This document shows, one piece after another, positions 45,432 to 54,539 of a stretch of 64,000 nt of DNA (its first letter is position 1; the number at the start of each line of letters is the position of its first letter). The stretch comes from an uncultured Pseudomonadales bacterium (GTDB lineage Bacteria; Pseudomonadota; Gammaproteobacteria; Pseudomonadales; Azotimanducaceae). The position numbers were made by a program, and so were the translations under genes. The notes under the pieces were generated by a model that was not told where the DNA came from, did not search any database, and was given only the letters and a program-made list of their open reading frames with translations. The stretch is from the NCBI GenBank assembly GCA_938036875.1, contig CALHVX010000044.1, forward strand, positions 62,001 to 126,000. Reading direction: 5' to 3'.

Positions 45432-46516
45432 TACACAGCCTCGGACTGCAATTCAGTGTACAGCAGACATTCTCGGTACATCTGCAGTGCTAGCGTATTT
45501 GGATTTATCTCGCCACCAAGTGGATGCGAAAATCGAGTTTGAAATTCATCGTGCCATCCTGAGCTGTCGTTGTGTAAGACGCTTAATGATATTGCCGATA
45601 GAATCACGCAGTTTTTTATGCTTTTTGAGCTAGAGTCGATGTTCATTCCAGTGCGCCAAGCCATAGGAAGTGCCGCTACGACTTCAGCTAACGTTTTTGC
45701 TTTTGAGTCAGCACATTCTTTAACCACTTTGCTAAGAATCGCTGCAGCCCCTAAGGGCCCTGGTCGATGTACCACAAGCGTACTTAGTTCTCTGCCACCG
45801 GCAACTGCGCCAACACCGGCCTCGATATCACTATAAGATTTTCCTAACTCACCGCTCTCACCGGCGAACAACCACCAGAGAATATCTGTCTCTTCTTTTT
45901 GTATATTGAGTTCCTTCGGCCAAGCGTTCACCACATTCACCAATTCGTTAATTTTTGCTATTGCTTTTTCGGTGACTGGTACAATGGCCGCATTCCCGGC
46001 AGCGGCATCGCCAGCTGTAACTGCAGTCTTCGCCTCTTCAAGTGCTTTTGCCATTCCTATACTTTTGACAGAAAGCTGCTGAAAAGAACTATTAGACCTT
46101 AGCGCCAGTGACTTAGTTTGAAGAAGTGTTTCAGCTATTGGATGAACATCAAGCAGCGGAAACGCCTCATAGTGCCCGCTCAGATTCAAACATAGGATTG
46201 CCAGAGCCACGTCGATAGAAAGGCTGTCATTTGCCTCCACAGCCTTAATCGCTACGACACAACAGAGCGTTTGCAACTCTAGATCATTACCCTCCATTTC
46301 AAAAGCATGGTCATGCTCCCAAAAGGCTTGGCGTGCAATTTTTTCGCCTTCTTCAGTTTGCCTGCCGTCCTTCAAAGCAACTAATACCAGGCGAAGAACA
46401 TCTCTAAGCGGTGCATCTGCCAGTAAGGCCTCGACACCAGCCCAGCGCGAGCTAAGATACTCGCTGTCGACCTCGATGTTCGCTGTTCGCATCCATGTTC
46501 CGAATCTTTGATCCAC
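45431..46516 (-). CDS. GTPase-associated all-helical protein (GASH)
   Basis: 361 residues, nearly all predicted helix. The family's core signature is seen as ETDILWWLFAGES (~208-220), preceded by a helical region rich in Ala/Glu and followed by GREL and LPMAWR. GTG start with AAGGAG upstream. GASH proteins are found only beside the double-GTPase genes and are thought to be scaffold or adaptor proteins. It lies 62 bp after the phosphoesterase stop and overlaps the GTPase gene by one base. Confidence 0.82.
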   Translation of the reverse strand: MDQRFGTWMRTANIEVDSEYLSSRWAGVEALLADAPLRDVLRLVLVALKDGRQTEEGEKIARQAFWEHDHAFEMEGNDLELQTLCCVVAIKAVEANDSLSIDVALAILCLNLSGHYEAFPLLDVHPIAETLLQTKSLALRSNSSFQQLSVKSIGMAKALEEAKTAVTAGDAAAGNAAIVPVTEKAIAKINELVNVVNAWPKELNIQKEETDILWWLFAGESGELGKSYSDIEAGVGAVAGGRELSTLVVHRPGPLGAAAILSKVVKECADSKAKTLAEVVAALPMAWRTGMNIDSSSKSIKNCVILSAISLSVLHNDSSGWHDEFQTRFSHPLGGEINPNTLALQMYRECLLYTELQSEAV

Positions 46517-46578
46517 TGCTGCTTTACTCCTTGTAGTTCATCTATATTTTTGGTTCTAAATTTTTGCATTGCTTGTAT

Positions 46579-47850
46579 CTAACCACCCAAACCAGCTTTC
46601 AATTCAGCGACTTTCCCGCGTTCATCTGCCCTGGTCATTATTCGCTTGAATAGCTCGATTCCTTCCACTCCAGCATCACTCTCCTCTAACAAACCTAGCT
46701 GAGCAGCCAATTGGACTTGCTGTGGAAACGGAAGTCTGACAAATGCATAAATAAGCTGCCTCATGGTTGACGTCACTATCTTTGCCTCCAAATAAGGAAC
46801 GTTTGAGCTTTCAGGTTCGACAGATTCCTGTTCATCCTCGGGCGTAGCCGCAGCGAGCGAGATTTGTGGATCAATGTTAAGCAAGAAGGACCTCACTTCT
46901 GATTCATCTTCCCGGGTATCCGCGGCAAAGCAGTGTTTTTTCGACCAAATTCTGGGGGTTACACAAACTGAGAGTTCATGCTCGCCTCCGCTATCCACAA
47001 CCTCTAGGGTTAGGACATTGTAGGACGGGTACCACGGTTCCTCTCTTCGATCTGGCTGCAAAGCACCTGCTTGCACAATTAGACTTGAACCCTCGACCGT
47101 CACGGCTTGATCATGAACGTGACCATAGAACTGTAGGCTGGTCCTTGCATTGAGTTTGCTCGATATCTTTGCAGAATCCTTTATCCAATTCATTGGGTGA
47201 TGGCAAAGAGACGCACACAACACTCCTCTCTCTCTTGGCACGTCGAGTTGCGCCTGTCCAATAACCAACTGCCGCTCTGTCTCATCATCTTTCGGATTCG
47301 AGACTAAGGCAGAGTTAATACCGACTAACTTCAGAAAATACCCTTGATCAAGCTCGATCGCGCTCGTCCAGGACAAGTTAGCCTCTACGGGAACACACCC
47401 ATAAGCTTCAGCAAATTTCTTATATTCAGACATCGGACTAGCTAGAACATTCGCAGCGGTTGAATCATTTAAGATTAGGCTCGAGATAGTGGAATCTATC
47501 TCTTCGCAGGAGGCCTCTTGGATTCGGTCATGTAAATAGCTGACCATCGGCTTGATCTCCGATCGATCCACATCGTGGTTACCGGGTACGACCCAAACAT
47601 TTTCCTCGTTACAACCAGTTTTTAAGCATAGCTTTTCAAGCCATGTTCGCGCCACTTGATAGTCTTGCTCCTTCCCTGCGAAAGCGACATCACCTGTAAT
47701 GAAAATAACGTCTATCGCGCCGCCTCGCTCTACGACCTCAGCAACATCCAAAATGAGTTCGTTTCGCACGTCGAAATCTAGATCATGAACTGTGCCATCC
47801 ACTTGGTGCATGAAGTGAATGTCTGATAAATGCAGAATATTCAGGGGCAA
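46579..47850 (-). CDS. Calcineurin-like metallophosphoesterase, likely effector of the GTPase-associated system
   Basis: 423 residues from a TTG; an in-frame TAG lies directly before it and the first metal motif follows at once, so no longer start is possible. Metal motifs in order: LSDIHF, TGDVAF, VPGNHDVDR, CHHPMNW and YGHVHD, the full binuclear set. After ~310 residues comes a linker and a ~60-residue helical end (IYAFVRLPFPQQVQLAAQLG to KVAELKAG) that looks like an effector-associated adaptor domain. It could cleave nucleotides or nucleic acid when switched on by the GTPases. It starts 4 bp after the GNAT toxin stop. Confidence 0.85.
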   Translation of the reverse strand: MPLNILHLSDIHFMHQVDGTVHDLDFDVRNELILDVAEVVERGGAIDVIFITGDVAFAGKEQDYQVARTWLEKLCLKTGCNEENVWVVPGNHDVDRSEIKPMVSYLHDRIQEASCEEIDSTISSLILNDSTAANVLASPMSEYKKFAEAYGCVPVEANLSWTSAIELDQGYFLKLVGINSALVSNPKDDETERQLVIGQAQLDVPRERGVLCASLCHHPMNWIKDSAKISSKLNARTSLQFYGHVHDQAVTVEGSSLIVQAGALQPDRREEPWYPSYNVLTLEVVDSGGEHELSVCVTPRIWSKKHCFAADTREDESEVRSFLLNIDPQISLAAATPEDEQESVEPESSNVPYLEAKIVTSTMRQLIYAFVRLPFPQQVQLAAQLGLLEESDAGVEGIELFKRIMTRADERGKVAELKAGLGG

Positions 47851-47853
47851 CTA

Positions 47854-48393
47854 TTAGTCCTCGTCCGTTTCAATGTTGAACTTGTGATGACCTGCAGTCA
47901 TCGCATACCGTACTTTTTCGATGGGTAGACACAGTATAAGCGGCTCGATTTCCGATATTGGCACGAAACCAAAACGCTCAAAAAAACGTTTGGCACTCGT
48001 ATCTGCTGCTTGGACTACTATTCCCTTAGCGCCGATAAAATCCGCTGCCGCAATGGAACGCAACGAAGCTTCCCGCAGCATGTCTGTAGCCAGTCCTCGA
48101 CGCTGGTAACGTCTATCCGTCGCAATTTGGCCTAGTAGGATCATTGGAACAGGATTAGACCTAGCACTTCCCACTTGGCTGCTGATTCTTGTCTGTTCGA
48201 CTGTGGTCGCTGCAAGACTGAAAAACGCTACAACCACATTGTCATCACACACGACGAACCTGCGGGATCCGCCTTTTTGTTGGTTAGTTCTGTCGCTGCT
48301 CTTGAGCCATGCGTCTAAAGCCGAATTGCCCGATTCGAAATCTGCAATTTCGTGCCTTGATTCGAGCAGTACTGGAGGACTTAGCGATCCCAA
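47854..48393 (-). CDS. GNAT toxin of a toxin-antitoxin pair (TacT/AtaT-like)
   Basis: 179 residues from a TTG overlapping the antitoxin gene by 13 bp. The family block ILLGQIATDRRYQRRGLATD (~85-104) carries the acetyl-CoA loop, and FFERFGFVPISE near the C-terminus is standard for aminoacyl-tRNA acetylating toxins (AtaT, TacT). It would block translation by acetylating charged tRNA. Its partner upstream is a DUF1778 protein. The pair forms one transcript that seems to continue into the GTPase-associated genes. Confidence 0.88.
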   Translation of the reverse strand: MGSLSPPVLLESRHEIADFESGNSALDAWLKSSDRTNQQKGGSRRFVVCDDNVVVAFFSLAATTVEQTRISSQVGSARSNPVPMILLGQIATDRRYQRRGLATDMLREASLRSIAAADFIGAKGIVVQAADTSAKRFFERFGFVPISEIEPLILCLPIEKVRYAMTAGHHKFNIETDED

Positions 48394-48638
48394 CCTGGTG
48401 TACGCGTGGCTAAGTCGCCCAGCGCTCCATTGGGCTCTACGGGTCTTTCCAGCATCTCAACGAATGCAGCGAAGCTGTCTTCAGTCAAACAGATCAGAGG
48501 CCGCTCATTAAGCGTTTGGATCGCCGCCTCTTCACTAGTTCGGAGAAGAAACTCAGTTCGAGACACGCCTCGAATCGAAGCAGCGCGATCAATTACGGCC
48601 AACCTGTCATCTTTCACTTTTAGACTTATTTGTGCCAC
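48381..48638 (-). CDS. DUF1778 ribbon-helix-helix antitoxin
   Basis: 85 residues from the GTG at 48638; a TTG at 48677 would add 13 residues but lies inside an operator-like inverted repeat. The N-terminus (AQISLKVKDDRLAVIDRAAS) and GVSRTEFLLRTSEEAA form the ribbon-helix-helix DNA-binding part. The C-terminal tail with LTEDSFAAFVEMLERP is the typical toxin-neutralising segment. It should repress its own promoter together with the toxin. Confidence 0.85.
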   Translation of the reverse strand: MAQISLKVKDDRLAVIDRAASIRGVSRTEFLLRTSEEAAIQTLNERPLICLTEDSFAAFVEMLERPVEPNGALGDLATRTPGWDR

Positions 48639-48666
48639 GGACGATCTCTTTCTTACGAAAGGTTTC

Positions 48667-48687
48667 AGTATATCCAATGTATATACT
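48667..48687. promoter_or_regulatory. Operator-like inverted repeat upstream of the DUF1778/GNAT pair
   Basis: AGTATAT at 48667-48673 and ATATACT at 48681-48687, separated by 7 bases, ~30 bp before the antitoxin GTG. Symmetry and position fit autoregulation by the antitoxin. Confidence 0.5.
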
Positions 48688-48859
48688 TTGACTCAATGTG
48701 TAGGCAACACAAGTACCTGGACAATCAGATCGAAGATCATCCTACTACCGAATTATATTGCCCACTAATCGTTCGATTCTATGTCGAAATTCGAGCTTCC
48801 AGAAGTTCCGATTGATGTAACCAATTTCGAAATTGAAGTTAATCAACCCTTTATAGGTG

Positions 48860-48878
48860 TACATTTGACATCAATGTA
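48860..48878. promoter_or_regulatory. Operator-like inverted repeat upstream of the AbiE pair
   Basis: TACATT (48860-48865) and AATGTA (48873-48878) around 7 bases, with another tcaatgt-like copy near 48895-48902, all within 70 bp of the AbiEi start. AbiEi antitoxins repress their own promoters through inverted repeats, so this is a reasonable site. Confidence 0.45.
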
Positions 48879-48927
48879 AATTAATCTTATTCTTGTCAAT
48901 GTCGATGTTTCGCAAAAATGGTAAAGT

Positions 48928-49683
48928 GTGACCACCAAAATAAACAAAGTGCTACAGGCCCTGCCGTCGGGTGGGGTCGCAACTCAAACGTGGCTCACCG
49001 GCCACGGCGTAGATGCTCGCTTGGCGGACAAGTACGTGCGCAGTGGCTGGTTCTCCAGGGTCGGCCACGGTGCCTATTCAAGAGTGGGTCAATCTGTAGA
49101 TTGGCCTGGTGCGTTGTGGGCCCTCCAACAACAGGGGCGCTCAATCTATCCCGGCGGTCCTTCGGTAATGGAGCTGCGGGGATACTCGCACTACGTGCCT
49201 GCCGGTTCACCGCGTGCACTAATTCTTTTCGGTCCTCCACAAACGAAACTTCCAAGCTGGTTCCTCAAAAGCAGCTGGTCGCGCACTGTCCGATACGTGA
49301 CGCCGCGCCTGTTCGATCCAGACGATCAAGCACCGGATACCACCACCGTTGATGGCTTGCCCCTACAACTGCCTGGATTGGAGCGTGCGGCGCTCGAAAC
49401 CATGTGGATGGTACCCAAGCGCCTAAGCTATGAAGAGGCCGTGCAACTCCTTGAATCGCTCACAATCCTGCGTCCAGAAGTAGTTCAACACTACTTGTCC
49501 CTGTGTCGGTCGGTCCAAACGAAACGCCTTTTACTCCATAGCGCGATGCAATTGGGTCTCCCCTGGTACAACAAGATGGATTTGAGTGAAGTGACGCTGG
49601 GCTCCGGACCACGAACGATTCACCCAGGTGGACAACTCCAGAAAAAGTACAATCTAGTGATCGACGAACAAGAGATTCGCTAA
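48928..49683 (+). CDS. abiEi: AbiEi-family antitoxin
   Basis: 251 residues from a GTG. The N-terminal winged helix (LPSGGVATQTWLTGHGVDAR then GWFSRVGHGAYSR, ~12-50) binds DNA; LPGLERAALETMW (~150) and the C-terminal half belong to the AbiEi antitoxin domain. It represses the operon and counters the nucleotidyltransferase encoded 3 bp downstream. AbiE pairs protect against phage and can stabilise mobile elements. Divergent from the GNAT toxin-antitoxin pair with 289 bp between starts. Confidence 0.85.
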   Translation: MTTKINKVLQALPSGGVATQTWLTGHGVDARLADKYVRSGWFSRVGHGAYSRVGQSVDWPGALWALQQQGRSIYPGGPSVMELRGYSHYVPAGSPRALILFGPPQTKLPSWFLKSSWSRTVRYVTPRLFDPDDQAPDTTTVDGLPLQLPGLERAALETMWMVPKRLSYEEAVQLLESLTILRPEVVQHYLSLCRSVQTKRLLLHSAMQLGLPWYNKMDLSEVTLGSGPRTIHPGGQLQKKYNLVIDEQEIR

Positions 49684-49686
49684 CCG

Positions 49687-50598
49687 ATGGCCTTTGCACC
49701 CGAGTACCGCAGTCAGGTTGAGCTATTGATTCGCTGCCTACCAGCGCTGAATGAATCGCCTTGCTTTGTGCTCAAAGGCGGTACCGCTATCAACCTGTTC
49801 TATCAGGACTTGCCTCGCTTGTCCGTCGACATCGATCTCACGTATCTACCCATCCAAGATCGAGATACCTCCCTAGCTGGCATCGCATCAGGTTTGGTCA
49901 CCATCACTGAAGCACTGAGCCGATCCATTCCAGGCATAGAGATCACCCCAATGGGGAAGGAAGGTGCACCAAAACTTATGGCCCGTCTGAACGACGTTGG
50001 CATCAAAATCGAACCTAGCCCCATCATGCGCGGTGCTATCGATGTCCCTGCAGAGAAAACACTGACTTCCAGGGCGGTAGAAGAATTCGGCATTACGGCA
50101 ACGACTCGTTGTTTGTCAACGCAAGACCTCTACGGCGGCAAAATGTGCGCGGCCCTCGACCGGCAACACCCGCGAGATATATTTGATATGGCACAGTATC
50201 TCAACACTCAATCGCTTGATGACATTCGTGCCGGATTCATCGCTTATCTGTGTTGTCACCATCGCCCGATGAGTGACCTTTTAGCACCGAACACACAGCC
50301 ACTTGACCAACTCTATGCAACGCAATTTGAGGGTATGAGCGACCCAGCAGTATCTCTTGAAACACTCAAGGATACGCAACAGATACTATTTGACTGGGTG
50401 AGGAATGGATTATTCGATGAAGACCGTGCCTTTCTTGTTTCAGTTAAGCAAGGTGAACCGGATTACTCACTTGCACCACACCCTCGACTACAGGACTTGC
50501 CAGCATTTCAGTGGAAGTTGCTAAATATCCAAAATATGAATACACGGAAGCACAAGCTAGCACTCGATAAGTTGAAAAGCGTCCTCGACCGAAACTAA
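49687..50598 (+). CDS. abiEii: AbiEii-family nucleotidyltransferase toxin
   Basis: 303 residues. The nucleotidyltransferase signature FVLKGGTAINLFYQ followed by RLSVDIDLTYLP (~30-60) gives the GG and DxD metal residues of DNA-polymerase-beta-like enzymes; STQDLYGGKMCAALDRQHPR (~155-174) supplies the conserved Lys and ArgDxxD-like motif of AbiEii. Such toxins modify tRNA ends with nucleotides and stop growth. ATG start 3 bp after the antitoxin stop. The pair is probably cargo of the Tn7-like element whose TniQ gene ends 183 bp further on. Confidence 0.88.
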   Translation: MAFAPEYRSQVELLIRCLPALNESPCFVLKGGTAINLFYQDLPRLSVDIDLTYLPIQDRDTSLAGIASGLVTITEALSRSIPGIEITPMGKEGAPKLMARLNDVGIKIEPSPIMRGAIDVPAEKTLTSRAVEEFGITATTRCLSTQDLYGGKMCAALDRQHPRDIFDMAQYLNTQSLDDIRAGFIAYLCCHHRPMSDLLAPNTQPLDQLYATQFEGMSDPAVSLETLKDTQQILFDWVRNGLFDEDRAFLVSVKQGEPDYSLAPHPRLQDLPAFQWKLLNIQNMNTRKHKLALDKLKSVLDRN

Positions 50599-50780
50599 CG
50601 ATCTTTAACCCACACAAAATATTTTTATCAGTGTTCGAATGATAGTGAAATTCCCTGCACATACTGACGAGATCCGTTGAGACAACCCAGCACCATTGAG
50701 GCATCAAATTGATGGACCGCGTCAGCTGTTAATTTCTGTCGTTGGTTGCTATCGGTGAGCGGAACCTAATTTCCATTTGT

Positions 50781-52250
50781 TTAGGACAATATCCAATCTA
50801 GCGTGCCAGTTCGCGTGAAACTCGGTGGCTCTTGGGATTGGAATACGGTCCCAGCTCTTGGGATTGAGAGATGGGTTTTTACTGTATCCACAATACTACA
50901 TTCATCATCCCAGTCGAATTCAGAGGGGCGATACCACAGGTGCCCAGGTGGTCGTTTCCTGCTCCGAGAAGAGACTTCTGCAAGAAAGCCGACATACACC
51001 CAATGACGATGTCTCTCAGGCGCCAATTCTTGGAATTCACCGCTCACATGCCTGTGACAATCGTTGAACGTTCGCGCGGCGAACAATCTCATCAACACCC
51101 TAAGGAAACCGGCATTCATCATCCAAGTAGTCACCGGTTGTCCAGTAATTATCCGAACTGAATCCTGCAGCCAATCTATAAAGTGTACGATTTCGGGTCC
51201 CACACGCCCTTGAGATGAAGGCAACCAGCGCTCCTGCCAGAACGCAATCGCGAGATGAATGAGACACACCTCGCCTTTATTCACTTCCAGACAGTCGTTC
51301 TGTATGGCGAACGCGTCCGAAGCCATGCCACAGCTGCTCTCCCCATGAGCTGAACCTATCTCAGATAGCCGCTGGTCAAAGCTCAAAAATTCTTCAGCTA
51401 GCAAATATCGATAAGTTGACCAAGACGTATAGCGCTCACGAGTCGGTTCACTCCCTTCCCAAGGTTCTCTCTCATGATCCATAAGGCAATGTATATAACC
51501 CTGCCCTACCACCAGTTTGGCCCAGGCTTTGGGTACACCGAGCAGAGGCATCCAAACCTGCAAAACTTCATCATACGAACCCAGATTTCGGATTCGAATA
51601 TTCTGGCTATGTTTAAACTGGCCAATAGCTCGATTAAGCCCGTGCGAAAATTCCAACAACTTATCGGTTTCAAGGTCTCGCCAGTTCGGACTCTCATCCA
51701 AATTTGGTGCTATCCAATGCCCTTGCGAGCATTTAAACGGTCCTGGAAACCCGTTACCCTTCGTTTCGGCCATTAGCTCAATATTGCAGCTCGGGCAGCG
51801 CGACATCAGATCTACCCGGTGTAGCGGGCATTGTTTCAGCCAGTATTGTTGAAACAAGGGGCTATGAAATGCATGTTTTATGCATTCCGGGCAATAACGC
51901 AGTTCCTGCTTGGATCTTGCAACCGACTGCCCTTCATCCGGTAAGAAATAGTAATCATCCACTGCCTGAGCCAATACATTTGGATCTAGGTCCAAGTGTT
52001 TACCGACCATTGATGAGTCTAAGCAACTCCAGTTCGTCAACTCTTCGTAGGTGTATCGAACAGCTTCTTTTTTCACAAAGAGCTGACGCATTTCGCTGTG
52101 GGTCAGCTTATTGATCAGCATGAACTTTTGTATTAGTGACCATAGTGACTCTCCTGGTCGCGCGAAGCTCTCGTGCCAAAGGTATTGAGAACGTTTTGAG
52201 CCTACGACGACGTCATTCGAGGCGATGTCGCTAGCGTCTTCTTTTCTCAT
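50781..52250 (-). CDS. tniQ: TniQ/TnsD-family target-site protein (second copy)
   Basis: 489 residues from the ATG at 52250, which overlaps the upstream TniQ stop in ATGA; an earlier in-frame start would lie inside that gene. The family N-terminus is PGESLWSLIQKFMLINKLT, then a zinc cluster LRYCPECIKHAFHSPLFQQYW, CPLHRVDL and CPSCNIE (~135-190). The long C-terminal part is not similar to known attTn7-binding TnsD by eye. TniQ proteins recruit the TnsC ATPase to a chosen target. It is the last gene of the transposition operon. Confidence 0.85.
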   Translation of the reverse strand: MRKEDASDIASNDVVVGSKRSQYLWHESFARPGESLWSLIQKFMLINKLTHSEMRQLFVKKEAVRYTYEELTNWSCLDSSMVGKHLDLDPNVLAQAVDDYYFLPDEGQSVARSKQELRYCPECIKHAFHSPLFQQYWLKQCPLHRVDLMSRCPSCNIELMAETKGNGFPGPFKCSQGHWIAPNLDESPNWRDLETDKLLEFSHGLNRAIGQFKHSQNIRIRNLGSYDEVLQVWMPLLGVPKAWAKLVVGQGYIHCLMDHEREPWEGSEPTRERYTSWSTYRYLLAEEFLSFDQRLSEIGSAHGESSCGMASDAFAIQNDCLEVNKGEVCLIHLAIAFWQERWLPSSQGRVGPEIVHFIDWLQDSVRIITGQPVTTWMMNAGFLRVLMRLFAARTFNDCHRHVSGEFQELAPERHRHWVYVGFLAEVSSRSRKRPPGHLWYRPSEFDWDDECSIVDTVKTHLSIPRAGTVFQSQEPPSFTRTGTLDWILS

Positions 52251-53620
52251 ATCCAGCGAAAGACTTTGCCGATATACAACCGGGAAAGTTGAACACACTG
52301 TGGTAGTTGAACGTCTGGTTCGAACTCGAAAGGCTCAATGTTGATTTCGTACGGATCATGCCAAACATGCAGTTTCGGGGGCGAACTCTCCTCTACCCAA
52401 TACTGCGTAGGCCGAGGTGCAGGAATTACTGGTGTTTCGTTCTCTGATGCAAGCGACCAAAGGGCGCGTTGTACCTCAAGCAGCGCCACTCGCTGCATTG
52501 TTAGCAGAAACTGGCCAAACAGGATTCGCACCATCACGAGAATTTCATCTGGATTCAGACCATCTCTTGGTACCTCCGGCCTCATATCCACTAGAAAGCG
52601 AGCGGCCGTGTCACTCACTTCTATTTTTTTCTCTGGCAACGTTTCTTCTTGCATGAATGCTTCCCACCACAATTGGCGAGCCAGCGAGGAAATCGATGGA
52701 TTGTGGTCGTGCAAGTGTAAGAATGCCCCATCACACTGCGATTGGCGTTCAGCGTCCGATTCTTCAAGATCGGTTTCCCATTGCTGGTCGAATTGGATTA
52801 GATCTTCCGTGAGACCGTCTACTAAGCGCCATTCGGTCAGAGGTTCAGCATCCAGTAAGAACGTATCAACGATGAGTTCGGGGTCCGAAAGATCAACCGG
52901 AGCGGGTTTCCATACTGACAACCCAGCGAAGAACACTTCATCCGACGTCATATCTGAATTAGGCAAGAATGAATAGCCGATGCTACCCGCTGCTAACGTA
53001 CTAGAATGTTTCGATTCTCGGGTATCAGTCACCCACTTCGCCAGATGTACAATCGGCGCAAGAACTTCGTCTGAAGCCAGAGTCCAATTCGCTTTTGCAA
53101 TATCCGGCCAGAGAGAATGTCCGCACGAGCACGCCCAGCAGTGGGCTGCATAAGTAGACAAAATCAATCGAGAATACACACGCCCACATCCCTCGCAGTC
53201 GCTACGTAAAGCAACCTCATGTATTGGACAAAGGCGTAGTCCCACTTGCTGGAAAATTGGAGAGTGGTATCCAACAGCTGCGCATTTAGGGCAATACCTT
53301 AGCTGGGTATCGCGATGATCAAAATAGGCGTGCGAAGACATCCGTGACGGCTCGTAAGGTGCATCGATCCACTCTTCGGACTGTCCCTTCGCTACCCCTA
53401 AAATCTGTTCGAATTCGGGTAAATTCAGAACCGAAGCGTTGCTTATAATGTTGCTTGGCCTTGGGTCTTCCTGCGACCGTTTTTCTGTCGACCAGACTGA
53501 GCTCACTCCCCGGCCATCGATTCGATTGAGATAACAGAATTTTTGTACGATCGACCACAAAGACTCGCAAGGTCTAATGGCATCCGGGCGCCAGTTCCAC
53601 GCCGGTGCCTCACTAGACAT
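52247..53620 (-). CDS. tniQ: TniQ/TnsD-family target-site protein (first copy)
   Basis: 457 residues from the ATG at 53620 (8-bp overlap with tnsC; a TTG at 53632 is less likely). It shares the order of its downstream paralogue: PCESLWSIVQKFCYLNRI, then LRYCPKCAAVGYHSPIFQQV, CPIHEVAL, CEGCGRV and CSCGHSLWP as zinc ligands. The C-terminal half is acidic and differs strongly from the other copy. Two TniQ proteins usually mean two target pathways, or one heteromeric complex. Confidence 0.85.
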   Translation of the reverse strand: MSSEAPAWNWRPDAIRPCESLWSIVQKFCYLNRIDGRGVSSVWSTEKRSQEDPRPSNIISNASVLNLPEFEQILGVAKGQSEEWIDAPYEPSRMSSHAYFDHRDTQLRYCPKCAAVGYHSPIFQQVGLRLCPIHEVALRSDCEGCGRVYSRLILSTYAAHCWACSCGHSLWPDIAKANWTLASDEVLAPIVHLAKWVTDTRESKHSSTLAAGSIGYSFLPNSDMTSDEVFFAGLSVWKPAPVDLSDPELIVDTFLLDAEPLTEWRLVDGLTEDLIQFDQQWETDLEESDAERQSQCDGAFLHLHDHNPSISSLARQLWWEAFMQEETLPEKKIEVSDTAARFLVDMRPEVPRDGLNPDEILVMVRILFGQFLLTMQRVALLEVQRALWSLASENETPVIPAPRPTQYWVEESSPPKLHVWHDPYEINIEPFEFEPDVQLPQCVQLSRLYIGKVFRWI

Positions 53621-54539
53621 GATGCTCCACAACCATAGAAATATAGTCGTTCAGTTCTTGCTCGGACAATACTAGATCTTCGGCATCACGGCCTTGATTA
53701 TCCAGCAGGATGCACGCAACGATGGCATGCAATGTTGTCATGGACATTCCAACTTCACTATCCAAACCCCGAGTGCGTTTGATCTCGTGAAAACCATTCC
53801 AGATTCGGTCAGCAAGCTGCTGCAATCGCCATTTATTCTGAAAGGCTTTGGGCAGTGCAGCCTGAGTGAACGAAACACCGCTGTCCGTGGGGTAGAATGC
53901 TTGCTCATCGTATTGAACCAACAACGAACTAAGGGTCTCGGGTGAAGTCACTCCGGTAAAGGGAATTTCAGTACGCATGAAACGACCAATGACTTGCAGA
54001 TCTAGCGTTTTTTTCAAGAGTTCGATGTCATCCTTCAACGAGGGCTGGCCTACCAACATAACGTAGAGGAGAATTTTACGTCGCTTAAGTCGATTGTAGA
54101 GCACGACCAACCAACCGTACTCCTCAGGTACGAGTTTTTGCGCTTCATCAATAAAGAGAAAACAATGGCGTGCATCGGCATGTAAACTCAAACAGTACAG
54201 CGCTTCAACCAATCGGTTTTCCAAATCAGTCGCCGTTTCTCTGGCTTTCTTGGATTGTCCTAAAGCGCTGAGAATGCGCTCATAAAATCGGGTATCTGTT
54301 GGTTTGTTCGTCGTATTCCATTCTGCCACCACCATCGTGCATCGACGATCGATAATGCGTGCAAGATTTGCCTCCAGATAATCGATCGCGGAAGATTTGC
54401 CGAACCGGGTATGGCCATGAATAACGGCGCCGCAAATGGAGGTCATTACCATCAAGCGGAGGGTTCTGCACAGACGTTCTATATCTGGGGTGACTAGTTG
54501 GTATTCATTCCTAAGCAGTGGATGGTCTTCCGTCAGCAT
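53613..54539 (-). CDS. tnsC: TnsC/TniB-family AAA+ ATPase of the transposon
   Basis: 308 residues. Walker A IHGHTRFGKSS (Lys48), Walker B CFLFIDEAQKL (~127-137) and sensor-type MLVGQPSL identify the transposition regulator that assembles on target DNA and links TniQ to the TnsB transposase. ATG overlaps the preceding small frame in TAATG. It overlaps tniQ downstream by 8 bp. It appears complete and functional, unlike the truncated copy upstream. Confidence 0.9.
   Translation of the reverse strand: MLTEDHPLLRNEYQLVTPDIERLCRTLRLMVMTSICGAVIHGHTRFGKSSAIDYLEANLARIIDRRCTMVVAEWNTTNKPTDTRFYERILSALGQSKKARETATDLENRLVEALYCLSLHADARHCFLFIDEAQKLVPEEYGWLVVLYNRLKRRKILLYVMLVGQPSLKDDIELLKKTLDLQVIGRFMRTEIPFTGVTSPETLSSLLVQYDEQAFYPTDSGVSFTQAALPKAFQNKWRLQQLADRIWNGFHEIKRTRGLDSEVGMSMTTLHAIVACILLDNQGRDAEDLVLSEQELNDYISMVVEHHV

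Noticed and set aside
46381-46569. Small frame between phosphoesterase and GASH genes
   Set aside because: It lies largely inside the GASH gene in another frame and lacks its own ribosome site.
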